From assembly GCF_900105245.1 (NCBI RefSeq), contig NZ_FNSZ01000001.1, positions 5,640,001 to 5,704,000 on the forward strand: DNA of 64,000 bases, read 5' to 3'. Below are positions 44,975-53,387 of the stretch, piece by piece. The translations under genes were made by a program, and so were the position numbers. Position 1 is the stretch's first letter. The number at the start of each line of letters is the position of its first letter. This DNA is from Streptomyces sp. 1222.5. GTDB taxonomy: Bacteria > Actinomycetota > Actinomycetes > Streptomycetales > Streptomycetaceae. The notes under the pieces are model-generated. The model saw only the letters and a list, made by a program, of their open reading frames with translations. It did no database searches and was not told where the DNA came from.

Positions 44975-47900
44975 ATGCTCGAGCCGACCGAACCCAACGA
45001 GGGTTCCGAACTGAACACTCCCAGCGACACCCTGCCGCCGCGCAGGCGTCGCCGTGCCGCCTCCCGCCCGGCGGGTCCGCCCGTCGCGGCCGAGGCGCCC
45101 GCCGAGGTCACCGTGCCGGCCATACCGGCCGCCGACGCCGACGAGGTCACCGAGGTCGTCGAGACCGAGGCGGCCGAAGAGGCAGCGGAGACAGCGGCGA
45201 CCACCGGGACCGAAGAGGCACCCGAGGAGACCGCTCCCGCCGCGCGTCCGCGCCGCCGTGCCACCCGCCGCGCGTCCGCGCCCGGCGGGGCCCCGACGGC
45301 CGCCGAGGGCGCCGAGACCGTCGTACCGGCCGCCGCCGAGGCGGAGACGCCCGCCGCAGTCGCCGAGGGCGGCGAGGTCGTCGTCGGCGAGGAGGCCGCC
45401 CCGCGCCGCACCCGCCGCCGTGCCACCCGCACCGTGGCGACGCCCACCGGTGGCGCCGCTTCCGCCGAGGAGACGGCCGCTCCCGCGGACGAGGCGGCTC
45501 CCGCCCAGGAGCCCCCCGCCGAGGCCGCTCCCGCCGCGCGTCCGCGCCGCCGTGCCACCCGCCGTGCGGCCGCGCCCGCCGGGGCCCCCGAGGCCGTCGC
45601 GGCCGAGACGGTCCAGCAGACCGAGGCCCCGCAGGAGACCGGCGCCGCCGAGACGGCCGCCGTCGCCGAGGAGGCCGCTCCCGCCGCGCGTCCGCGCCGC
45701 CGTGCCACCCGCCGTGCGGCCGCGCCCGCCGGCGCGCCGGAGGCCGCCGAGACCGCGCCCGTGGAGGAGACCCCGGCCGCCGAGCAGGCGGAGGAGACCG
45801 CTCCGGCCGTCGCCGAGGAGGCCGCGCCCGCCGTCGAGGAGGCCGCTCCGCGCCGCACCCGGCGCCGGGCCACCCGCCAGGCGTCCGCGCCCGCCGACGC
45901 CCCTGCCACCGAGACCGCCGCTCCCGCCGCGGCCGAGGCCCCGGCCGAGACCGCCCCCGTCGAGGAGGCCGCCCCGCGCCGCGCCCGGCGCCGGGCCGTG
46001 CGTCCCACCTTCGGCTTCTCCGAGCCGGCGCAGCCCGCCGCCGAGGCCGCCGAGGGCGAGGGCCGGCGCCGCCCGGCCCGCCCCTCCGTCGCCGTCTTCC
46101 AGGCGCCGGTGTTCGCCGAGCCCAAGTTCCAGACCCCGGAGCGAGCCGCCGCCGAGGCCGCCGCGGAGGCCGTCGAGGCCGTGGAGGAGCAGCCCGAGGA
46201 GCACGCGGAGGAGCGCGCCGACGCCGGTTCGCGCCGTCGCCGTCGCCGCCGGGGCGCCGACCGGGCCGAGGAGACGCAGGCCGTCGAGACCGCCGCCGAG
46301 GACGAGGAGACCGAGGAGGCCGAGGAGCCCACCGGCGAGTCCGCCGAGGGCCTCGCCGACGGCGAGGAGTCCGAGGACGGCGACGAGGCCGAGGGCTACG
46401 AGGAGTCCGGTTCGCGCCGCCGCCGCCGCCGTGGCGGACGCCGCCGTCGCCGCGGTGACGCCGGTGACGGCGAGGGCCCGGACGGCGAGGGCGACGAACT
46501 GGCCGCCGAGCAGGCCGAGCAGGACGCCGAGGACACCGCCGAGCAGGAGGAGGAGGACGCCGAGGACGCTCGTGGCGACGAGTCCGGCGGCTCCAGCTCC
46601 AGCCGCCGCCGGCGCCGCCGTCGCCGTCGCGCAGGGGACAGCGGCCCGGACTCCGAGACGTCCGCCGACGACCCCGAGCGCACGGTCGTCAAGGTCCGCG
46701 AGCCGCGCAAGCCCAGCGAGCCGTCCGACGAGGTGCAGTCAATCAAGGGCTCCACCCGTCTGGAGGCCAAGAAGCAGCGCCGCCGGGAAGGCCGCGAGCA
46801 GGGCCGCCGCCGCGTCCCGATCATCACCGAGGCCGAGTTCCTGGCCCGCCGTGAGGCCGTCGAGCGCGTGATGGTGGTCCGCCAGCACGGCGACCGCACC
46901 CAGATCGGCGTCCTGGAGGACAACGTCCTCGTCGAGCACTACGTCAACAAGGAGCAGTCGACCTCCTACGTCGGCAACGTGTACCTCGGCAAGGTGCAGA
47001 ACGTCCTGCCCTCGATGGAGGCCGCCTTCATCGACATCGGCAAGGGCCGCAACGCCGTGCTGTACGCCGGTGAGGTCAACTTCGAGGCGCTGGGCATGGC
47101 CAACGGCCCGCGCCGTATCGAGGCCGCCCTGAAGTCGGGCCAGTCGGTCCTCGTCCAGGTGACGAAGGACCCGATCGGCCACAAGGGCGCGCGCCTGACC
47201 AGCCAGGTCTCCCTGCCGGGCCGCTACCTCGTGTACGTCCCCGAGGGCTCCATGACCGGCATCAGCCGCAAGCTGCCCGACACCGAGCGGGCCCGGCTGA
47301 AGACCATCCTCAAGAAGATCGTCCCCGAGGACGCCGGCGTCATCGTGCGCACCGCCGCCGAGGGCGCGAGCGAGGAGGAGCTGCGCCGCGACGTCGAGCG
47401 GCTCCAGTCGCAGTGGGAGGACATCCAGAAGAAGTCCAAGAACGGCAACGCGCCGACGCTGCTGTACGGCGAGCCGGACATGACCGTCCGGGTCGTCCGC
47501 GACATCTTCAACGAGGACTTCACCAAGGTCGTCGTCAGCGGTGACGAAGCCTGGTCGACCATCCACGGGTACGTCTCGCACGTCGCGCCGGACCTGGCCG
47601 ACCGCCTGTCGAAGTGGACCTCCGAGGTCGACGTCTTCGCCACCTACCGGATCGACGAGCAGCTCGCCAAGGCGCTGGACCGCAAGGTCTGGCTGCCCAG
47701 CGGCGGTTCGCTGGTGATCGACCGGACCGAGGCGATGGTCGTCGTCGACGTCAACACCGGCAAGTTCACCGGCCAGGGCGGCAACCTGGAGGAGACGGTC
47801 ACCAGGAACAATCTGGAGGCGGCCGAGGAGATCGTGCGCCAGCTGCGGCTGCGCGACCTCGGCGGCATCATCGTGATCGACTTCATCGACATGGTCCTGG

Positions 47901-49138
47901 AGTCCAACCGCGACCTGGTGCTGCGCCGCCTGCTCGAGTGCCTGGGCCGGGACCGGACCAAGCACCAGGTGGCCGAGGTGACGTCGCTGGGCCTGGTCCA
48001 GATGACCCGCAAGCGGGTCGGACAGGGCCTGCTGGAGTCCTTCTCCGAGACCTGCGTCCACTGCAACGGCCGCGGTGTCATCGTGCACATGGAGCAGCCG
48101 GCCTCCGGCGGTGGTGGCGGTGGCGGCGGCAAGCGCAAGAAGCGCGGCCGTGGCGGCGACGGGCAGGAGCACGTGCACGAGACGGCCGCGGTGGCCGTGG
48201 AGACCGGCGAGGCCGTCGAGCCGGAGACGGAGACCGCCGTCGAGGTGGCCGCCGAGCTCGCCGAGCCCGTGGCCCTGCCCGCGCCCGAATTCGCGCCCGA
48301 CGAGGAGCTGTACAGCAGCGTCGCCGAGGCGGAGGCGGCGGCCGGCCGTGGCCGTTCGCGCCGCCGTGCGAGCCGCCGGGCGTCCGCTCCGGCCGGTGCG
48401 CCGAAGGCGGAGAAGGCCGAGCGGGCGATGGACCGGAAGGTCGAGGCCCCGCAGCCGGAGGCCGCGGAGCCCGAGGCCGCCGTGCAGGCCCCGACCGCGC
48501 AGGACGTCACCGCCGACGAGGCGGCGGCGCGCCCGGTGCGGCCGGAGCCGGCCGCCGAGGCGCTGGCCGAGCCCGCGGCCGCCGAGGACCAGGTGGTCCC
48601 GGCCCCGCAGGCCGAGGCTCCCGAGGAGGCCGCGCCGAAGGGCCGTACGCGCCGCCGGGCGACCCGGAAGGTGTCGGCCCCGGCCGGTTCCCCCGCGGGT
48701 GCCGAGGCGGCCGTCCTGACGGTGGCCGAGACCGCGCCCGCGGCCGAGGCACCGGCCGAGCAGCCGGCGGCCCCGGCCGAGGAGGCGCCCGCCGAGAGCG
48801 CCGCCCCGGCCCGCCCGCGCCGCCGTGCCGTGCGCAAGGCCACCGCGCCGACCGCGTCCGAGGAGACGGCCGTCGTGGTCGTGCCCGCGGCCGCGACCGA
48901 GGAGACCGCGGAGGCCGGCGAGGAAATCGCCGAGGCGGTCGCCACGGCCAAGAAGACCGCCCGCAAGGCGGCGAAGAAGGCGACGGCCAAGAAGGCCGCC
49001 ACCAAGAAGACCGCGGCCAAGAAGACGGCCGCCAAGAAGACGACGGCCAAGAAGGCGGCCAAGACCGCCAAGACGGCCGCCGCGAAGGCGACGGCGAAGA
49101 AGACCACCACGGTCTCCACCGCCGCCGACGAGGGCTGA
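44975..49138 (+). CDS. rne: Ribonuclease E/G with long repetitive disordered arms
   Basis: Encodes 1387 residues from ATG 44975. The catalytic core is central (about 615-1035), as typical in actinobacteria. The S1 RNA-binding part has HYVNKEQSTSYVGNVYLGKV. The DNase I-like site has Asp925 and Asn927 (VVVDVNTGKFTG) and Asp969 (IVIDFIDM), with spacing matching E. coli D303/N305/D346. The zinc-link is Cys1027-x2-Cys1030 (CVHC). The N-terminal arm (about 600 residues) repeats acidic Ala/Glu stretches and ARPRRRATRRAAAPAGAPEA-type basic blocks. The C-terminal tail is a lysine/alanine repeat (AKKTAAKKTAAKK) like histone H1. It processes rRNA and mRNA and scaffolds the degradosome. Confidence 0.96.
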   Translation: MLEPTEPNEGSELNTPSDTLPPRRRRRAASRPAGPPVAAEAPAEVTVPAIPAADADEVTEVVETEAAEEAAETAATTGTEEAPEETAPAARPRRRATRRASAPGGAPTAAEGAETVVPAAAEAETPAAVAEGGEVVVGEEAAPRRTRRRATRTVATPTGGAASAEETAAPADEAAPAQEPPAEAAPAARPRRRATRRAAAPAGAPEAVAAETVQQTEAPQETGAAETAAVAEEAAPAARPRRRATRRAAAPAGAPEAAETAPVEETPAAEQAEETAPAVAEEAAPAVEEAAPRRTRRRATRQASAPADAPATETAAPAAAEAPAETAPVEEAAPRRARRRAVRPTFGFSEPAQPAAEAAEGEGRRRPARPSVAVFQAPVFAEPKFQTPERAAAEAAAEAVEAVEEQPEEHAEERADAGSRRRRRRRGADRAEETQAVETAAEDEETEEAEEPTGESAEGLADGEESEDGDEAEGYEESGSRRRRRRGGRRRRRGDAGDGEGPDGEGDELAAEQAEQDAEDTAEQEEEDAEDARGDESGGSSSSRRRRRRRRRAGDSGPDSETSADDPERTVVKVREPRKPSEPSDEVQSIKGSTRLEAKKQRRREGREQGRRRVPIITEAEFLARREAVERVMVVRQHGDRTQIGVLEDNVLVEHYVNKEQSTSYVGNVYLGKVQNVLPSMEAAFIDIGKGRNAVLYAGEVNFEALGMANGPRRIEAALKSGQSVLVQVTKDPIGHKGARLTSQVSLPGRYLVYVPEGSMTGISRKLPDTERARLKTILKKIVPEDAGVIVRTAAEGASEEELRRDVERLQSQWEDIQKKSKNGNAPTLLYGEPDMTVRVVRDIFNEDFTKVVVSGDEAWSTIHGYVSHVAPDLADRLSKWTSEVDVFATYRIDEQLAKALDRKVWLPSGGSLVIDRTEAMVVVDVNTGKFTGQGGNLEETVTRNNLEAAEEIVRQLRLRDLGGIIVIDFIDMVLESNRDLVLRRLLECLGRDRTKHQVAEVTSLGLVQMTRKRVGQGLLESFSETCVHCNGRGVIVHMEQPASGGGGGGGGKRKKRGRGGDGQEHVHETAAVAVETGEAVEPETETAVEVAAELAEPVALPAPEFAPDEELYSSVAEAEAAAGRGRSRRRASRRASAPAGAPKAEKAERAMDRKVEAPQPEAAEPEAAVQAPTAQDVTADEAAARPVRPEPAAEALAEPAAAEDQVVPAPQAEAPEEAAPKGRTRRRATRKVSAPAGSPAGAEAAVLTVAETAPAAEAPAEQPAAPAEEAPAESAAPARPRRRAVRKATAPTASEETAVVVVPAAATEETAEAGEEIAEAVATAKKTARKAAKKATAKKAATKKTAAKKTAAKKTTAKKAAKTAKTAAAKATAKKTTTVSTAADEG
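45521..45732 (+). repeat. 62-bp perfect direct repeat inside rne
   Basis: The 62 bases at 45521-45582 recur without a mismatch at 45671-45732, 150 bp downstream. A shorter, diverged copy lies at about 45230-45290. Each copy encodes the EAAPAARPRRRATRRAAAPA block of the RNase E N-terminal arm. Identity at the DNA level indicates a recent duplication or gene conversion, and the 150-bp offset keeps the frame. Confidence 0.85.
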
Positions 49139-49147
49139 CACCCGGGG

Positions 49148-49178
49148 TGTGCGCCCGGTCCGAGTGACCGGGCGCACA
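49148..49178 (+). terminator. Terminator after rne
   Basis: TGTGCGCCCGGTC (49148-49160) pairs perfectly with GACCGGGCGCACA (49166-49178) around CGAGT, 10 bp after the rne stop. It insulates rne from the ribosomal protein operon. Confidence 0.85.
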
Positions 49179-49193
49179 TCCGTGGGGCCCGGT

Positions 49194-49222
49194 TTGACCC
49201 CCTCGGCCGTGCCCCGTAACCT
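49194..49222 (+). promoter_or_regulatory. Strong sigma-70-type promoter of rplU-rpmA
   Basis: TTGACC at 49194-49199 and TAACCT at 49217-49222 are separated by 17 bp, the best consensus promoter in the window. Transcription would start near 49229, giving a structured leader of about 138 nt before rplU. Confidence 0.8.
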
Positions 49223-49230
49223 GGACCGTC

Positions 49231-49300
49231 GGCGTGTCCACTGAACACGCCACATCCCCGTAAACCTTCTCCTCCCGGGCGCAGTACGGGCCGGGAGAGG
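49231..49300 (+). promoter_or_regulatory. Structured rplU leader, possible ribosomal protein autoregulatory element
   Basis: Two hairpins lie in the predicted leader: GGCGTGT with ACACGCC (49231-49237 and 49245-49251), and CTCCCGG with CCGGGAG (49272-49278 and 49291-49297). Ribosomal protein operons are often controlled by leaders that mimic rRNA binding sites. That this is one for L21 is an inference from position and structure only. Confidence 0.4.
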
Positions 49301-49366
49301 TCGCCCCTGTTTCCTGGGCGGCTGGCCTTCGGGGGTGCCGTTTCTTCGAGCGAAAGAGAGATCCGC

Positions 49367-49687
49367 GTGTACGCCATCGTGCGCAGCGGTGGTCGCCAGC
49401 ACAAGGTTGCTGTCGGCGACATCGTTGAGGTTGACAAGATTTCCACCGCCAAGGTGGGCGACACGGTCGAGCTCTCGACCCTGCTCGTCGTCGACGGCGA
49501 CTCCGTGACCAGCGACCCGTGGGTGCTGGCCGGCATCAAGGTCCAGGCCGAGGTCGTGGACCACCACAAGGGCCAGAAGATCGACATTCTGCGCTACAAG
49601 AACAAGACCGGCTACCGCCGTCGTCAGGGCCACCGCCAGCAGTACACGGCGATCAAGGTCACGTCGATTCCCGCGGCTGCGAAGTAA
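49367..49687 (+). CDS. rplU: Large-subunit ribosomal protein L21
   Basis: Encodes 106 residues from GTG 49367, preceded by AAAGAGAGA. It has the L21 opening YAIVRSGGRQHKVAVGDIV and the C-terminal signature KKKTGYRRRQGHRQ-type segment, here KNKTGYRRRQGHRQQYTAIK. L21 binds 23S rRNA near L20. It is followed 14 bp later by rpmA in the universal L21-L27 order. Confidence 0.98.
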   Translation: MYAIVRSGGRQHKVAVGDIVEVDKISTAKVGDTVELSTLLVVDGDSVTSDPWVLAGIKVQAEVVDHHKGQKIDILRYKNKTGYRRRQGHRQQYTAIKVTSIPAAAK

Positions 49688-49701
49688 GGGACTGAGGAGA
49701 A

Positions 49702-49956
49702 ATGGCACACAAGAAGGGCGCATCGTCCACCCGGAACGGTCGCGACTCCAATGCCCAGCGGCTCGGCGTGAAGCGCTTCGGCGGTCAGGTCGTCAACGCG
49801 GGTGAGATCCTGGTCCGTCAGCGCGGCACCCACTTCCACCCCGGCGCCGGTGTCGGCCGTGGCGGCGACGACACGCTGTTCGCCCTGCAGGCCGGTGCGG
49901 TCCAGTTCGGTACCCACCGTGGCCGCAAGGTCGTGAACATCGTTCCGGCTGCCTGA
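49702..49956 (+). CDS. rpmA: Large-subunit ribosomal protein L27
   Basis: Encodes 84 residues from ATG 49702, preceded by GAGGAG. The N-terminus AHKKGASSTRNGRDSNAQRL, which reaches towards the peptidyl-transferase centre, is intact and needs no proteolytic trimming, unlike the extended form in Firmicutes. GGQVVNAGEILVRQRGTHFH is the family core. A hairpin terminator separates it from obg. Confidence 0.98.
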   Translation: MAHKKGASSTRNGRDSNAQRLGVKRFGGQVVNAGEILVRQRGTHFHPGAGVGRGGDDTLFALQAGAVQFGTHRGRKVVNIVPAA

Positions 49957-49987
49957 ATCAGCTGATTCGGCACCGAACGCATTCGCG

Positions 49988-50027
49988 AGGCGGACCTCAC
50001 TTCCCGTTCGGGAAGGCGGGTCCGCCT
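49988..50027 (+). terminator. Terminator after rpmA
   Basis: AGGCGGACC (49988-49996) pairs with GGTCCGCCT (50019-50027) and encloses a second hairpin CTTCCC-GTTC-GGGAAG; TTTC follows. It lies 30 bp after the rpmA stop. Confidence 0.8.
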
Positions 50028-50078
50028 TTCGCGTGTTAACACAGGTACAACCCGCATCGTTTCTGGAGGCACCCCACC

Positions 50079-51527
50079 ATGACCACCTTCGTGGACCGCG
50101 TCGAGCTGCACGTCGCCGCGGGTAACGGAGGTCACGGCTGTGCCTCCGTCCACCGCGAGAAGTTCAAGCCGCTCGGCGGCCCGGACGGCGGGAACGGCGG
50201 GCGTGGCGGTGACGTCATCCTGACCGTCGACCAGTCCGTGACGACGCTCCTCGACTACCACCACTCGCCGCACCGCAAGGCCACCAACGGCAAGCCCGGC
50301 GAGGGCGGCAACCGTTCCGGCAAGGACGGCCAGGACCTGATCCTGCCCGTGCCGGACGGCACGGTCGTCCTGGACAAGGCGGGCAATGTGCTCGCCGACC
50401 TGGTCGGCCACGGCACCTCGTACATCGCCGCCCAGGGCGGCCGGGGCGGGCTCGGCAACGCGGCGCTGGCCTCCGCCCGCCGCAAGGCGCCCGGCTTCGC
50501 GCTGCTCGGCGTGCCCGGCGACCTGCACGACATCGTCCTGGAGCTGAAGACCGTCGCCGACGTGGCCCTCGTGGGCTACCCGAGCGCCGGCAAGTCCTCG
50601 CTGATCTCGGTGCTCAGCGCGGCCAAGCCGAAGATCGCCGACTACCCGTTCACGACGCTCGTGCCGAACCTGGGCGTGGTGACGGCGGGTTCGACCGTCT
50701 ACACCATCGCCGACGTGCCCGGGCTCATCCCCGGCGCCAGCCAGGGCAGGGGCCTCGGCCTCGAGTTCCTGCGGCACGTGGAACGGTGCAGCGTGCTGGT
50801 GCACGTGCTGGACACCGCCACCCTGGAGTCCGACCGCGACCCGGTCTCCGACCTCGACATCATCGAGGAGGAGCTGCGGCAGTACGGCGGCCTCGACAAC
50901 CGGCCGCGGCTCGTCGTCCTGAACAAGGTCGACGTCCCCGACGGCAAGGACCTCGCCGAGATGGTCCGCCCCGACCTGGAGGCCCGCGGCTACCGCGTCT
51001 TCGAGGTGTCGGCGGTCGCCCACATCGGGCTTCGGGAGCTGTCGTTCGCGCTCGGCGACCTGGTCGGCAAGGCGCGTGCCGCCAAGCCGAAGGAGGAGGC
51101 CACGCGCATCGTCATCCGGCCCCAGGCCGTGGACGACGCGGGCTTCACCGTCACCCGTGAGGAGTCCGGCGGCGAGCCGCTGTTCCGGGTGCGGGGCGAG
51201 AAGCCGGAGCGCTGGGTCCGCCAGACCGACTTCAACAACGACGAGGCCGTCGGCTACCTCGCCGACCGCCTCAACCGCCTCGGGGTGGAAGAGCAGCTGA
51301 TGAAGGCGGGTGCCCGGTCCGGCGACGGCGTGGCCATCGGTCCCGACGAGAACGCGGTCGTCTTCGACTGGGAGCCGTCGGTGATGGCCGGCGCGGAGAT
51401 GCTGGGCCGTCGTGGCGAGGACCACCGTCTCGAAGCGCCCCGGCCCGCGGCCCAGCGCCGCCGGGACAAGGACGCGGAGCGGGACGAGGCGCTGCGCGAG
51501 TACGACGACTTCGACCCGTTCGAGTAG
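50079..51527 (+). CDS. obg: Obg-family GTPase
   Basis: Encodes 482 residues from ATG 50079, behind TGGAGG. Obg binds the 50S subunit and couples GTP and ppGpp status to ribosome assembly. In S. coelicolor it influences the onset of aerial growth. The glycine-rich Obg fold covers about 1-158. The GTPase has the P-loop GYPSAGKSS (166-174), switch region DYPFTTLVPNLG, DVPG and NKVD motifs. A C-terminal OCT domain (about 355-440) with VRGEKPERWVRQTDF and a charged tail follow. In related genomes proB and proA follow obg; here wall-polymer genes intervene. Confidence 0.97.
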   Translation: MTTFVDRVELHVAAGNGGHGCASVHREKFKPLGGPDGGNGGRGGDVILTVDQSVTTLLDYHHSPHRKATNGKPGEGGNRSGKDGQDLILPVPDGTVVLDKAGNVLADLVGHGTSYIAAQGGRGGLGNAALASARRKAPGFALLGVPGDLHDIVLELKTVADVALVGYPSAGKSSLISVLSAAKPKIADYPFTTLVPNLGVVTAGSTVYTIADVPGLIPGASQGRGLGLEFLRHVERCSVLVHVLDTATLESDRDPVSDLDIIEEELRQYGGLDNRPRLVVLNKVDVPDGKDLAEMVRPDLEARGYRVFEVSAVAHIGLRELSFALGDLVGKARAAKPKEEATRIVIRPQAVDDAGFTVTREESGGEPLFRVRGEKPERWVRQTDFNNDEAVGYLADRLNRLGVEEQLMKAGARSGDGVAIGPDENAVVFDWEPSVMAGAEMLGRRGEDHRLEAPRPAAQRRRDKDAERDEALREYDDFDPFE

Positions 51528-51656
51528 CGGCCCCTCCGGGCCGGGCACGCGCCCGGCCCGGGCCGAGCGGCGCGGAGAGGATCCCGATCCTCTCCGCGCC
51601 GCTCTCGTATGCCGCCGTGCTCCTCGCCGGCCGGCTCCGGTCTGCCGATGTGTCGT

Positions 51657-52620
51657 CAGGGGCCGTGCCCTGCACGGGTGTTGCCGTGCCGTCGCGGGAC
51701 CTCTGCGCTGCCCGACGGGGTGTTCACCCTCGGCGTCACCTCCGGCGACCCGCTGCGTGACGGCATCGTGCTGTGGACCAGGCTCGCGCCCGACCCGCTG
51801 AACGGCGGCGGCATGCCCGACACCGCGTTCCCGGTGGAGTGGGAACCGGCCGAGGACGAGCGGTTCCACCGGATCACCCGCCGCGGCCTCGCCCGGGCCC
51901 GGCCCGAACTCGGCCACCCCCATCAGCGGGGCGGCTCGCTGCGCGTCGCCCTCGCCGCCAGAACTGGCAGCACGGCCACTTCACGCCGTACGCGGACATG
52001 CTCGCCCAGGAGCCGGACGTCGTGCTCTTCGTCGGCGACCACGTCTACGAGTCCGCGCCCTCCCCGACGGCCGTACGGCGGCACGAGGGCGACGGGGAGC
52101 CGTACACCCTGGCAGTACCGCAACCGACCCCGACCTCGCCGCGATGCACGCCGGCGCGCGTGGGTGGTCGCCTTCGACGACCACGAGGTCGACGACGACT
52201 GGGCCGGCGAGATGCCGCAGGACCCCGGCACGCAGTCGCACGACGCCTTCCAGGCCCGGCTGACGGCCGCCTTCCAGGCGTACTGCGAGCACATCGCAAC
52301 GCCCTGCTGGAACAGCTCCGCGAGGTCCGCGACCCGGTGGTGCTCAGCGGCGACCGGAACCCGACGATGATCAGCGACCTCAAGGCGGACTTCGCCGACG
52401 CGGGGTCCGACGTCGTCGGCGCCGAGTTCGTCGGCACCTCCGTCTCCGGCAACGGCGAAGGGGACCAGGCCGCCTTCCACGCCCAGTGGGACCCGCTGAA
52501 GGCGGACAGCCCGCACCGCAGGTCAGGGTCGTCGACACGGTGACCGCGCCCCGGGCGGCGGCGCGCACACTGGCCCGGCTGCAGGGGGATTCGGACGAGC
52601 CGGGAGTCCGGCTGGTGTGA
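51657..52620 (+). pseudogene. Decayed PhoD-like alkaline phosphatase/phosphodiesterase
   Basis: Pieces of one PhoD-family protein appear in order but in different frames. FTLGVTSGDPLRDGIVLWTR and AEDERFHRITRRG come from one frame near 51720-51900, QNWQHGHFTPYADMLAQEPD and VGDHVYES from another near 51960-52060, WVVAFDDHEVDDDWAGEMPQ near 52160-52220, and GDRNPTMISDLKADF to the final stop at 52618-52620. The section between the N-terminal domain and QNWQ is deleted, the signal peptide is missing, and several frameshifts exist. Active-site blocks (GDH, DDHEVDDDW) are still legible, so the decay is recent. It lies between obg and the wall-polymer genes; a link with phosphate release from teichoic acid is possible but unproven. 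Confidence 0.85.
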
Positions 52621-52638
52621 CGATCACCGAACCGCAGG

Positions 52639-52666
52639 AGCCTGGGACTCAGCCGAGTCCCAGGCT
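52639..52666 (+). terminator. Hairpin after the PhoD pseudogene
   Basis: AGCCTGGGACTC (52639-52650) pairs perfectly with GAGTCCCAGGCT (52655-52666) around AGCC, 18 bp after the remnant stop codon. It is a retained terminator of the former gene. Confidence 0.8.
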
Positions 52667-53387
52667 GCATTCAGTCCTGTCTCAGGCAGAGGTCTTACCT
52701 TTCGTTCACCCGGGAAACGTACAGTACGACCCCGTCGGAACGGCCACCACGGAAATTGCTTATGCGCTCCTTACAACCGCAGACCGGTTCGCCGATTAAT
52801 CTCCGCCGCACGGCACGGAGCCACCGCGGCACCGGTCCGTAATGCGGGCGGCCGGGCGGCGCATTGCCGTGGAATTCACCCTCGGTATTGCCGGGTATTC
52901 CGGTACCGGTCCGCCGGGTGGTCGATTCGATGCAGCCGGAACGCGCATATGAGGAAGCCGTGTGCCGTGCGGCCCGGCGAGGTGACGACAGTCGCGCGCG
53001 CAATCCGCGGTGGCCGACGGCTGTTACCGACCGGTTCGATCAAGTGCCGTACGGGACAAGGATCTTGCCGGGAGCCGGGGCGGACCCGCCCCAGTGGCCC
53101 CGCCTTGCGCACAACGGACGCCGGACGTCGCCGGAGCAACTCCCGGGCGCACCCGTACGCCCGTGCCCGAAGCGGCAGATGAGACCGCTGAACGGCGTTC
53201 CAGGAAAGCCTGTGGACTTACTCACAGCAAATTCATGGAACTTGGAGCGGCCTGTCTCCAATCAGCTGGGGTAGCAGGTGAATGAGAGGTTGCGCGCACA
53301 TATGAAGCGAAGGTCACTCATCTTGCACTGCGGTTACCGTAAGTGGGAGCCTTTCACGGCTCCCTGTCGTCCCGAGGTAGGTCACCT
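52667..53387. other. Gene-free region upstream of the CDP-ribitol synthase gene
   Basis: About 720 bp without a convincing gene. An open frame at 52864-53274 has no family resemblance and mixed codon use. The last 180 bp are less GC-rich and include a short palindrome TTACCGTAA at 53334-53342, 45 bp before the start of the next gene. The promoter of the wall-polymer genes should be here, but clear boxes were not identified. Confidence 0.45.

Noticed and set aside
52864..53274. 136-codon open frame upstream of the CDP-ribitol synthase gene
   Set aside because: Codon use is mixed, there is no good ribosome binding site, and the product resembles nothing. It is more likely a chance frame in a non-coding region.
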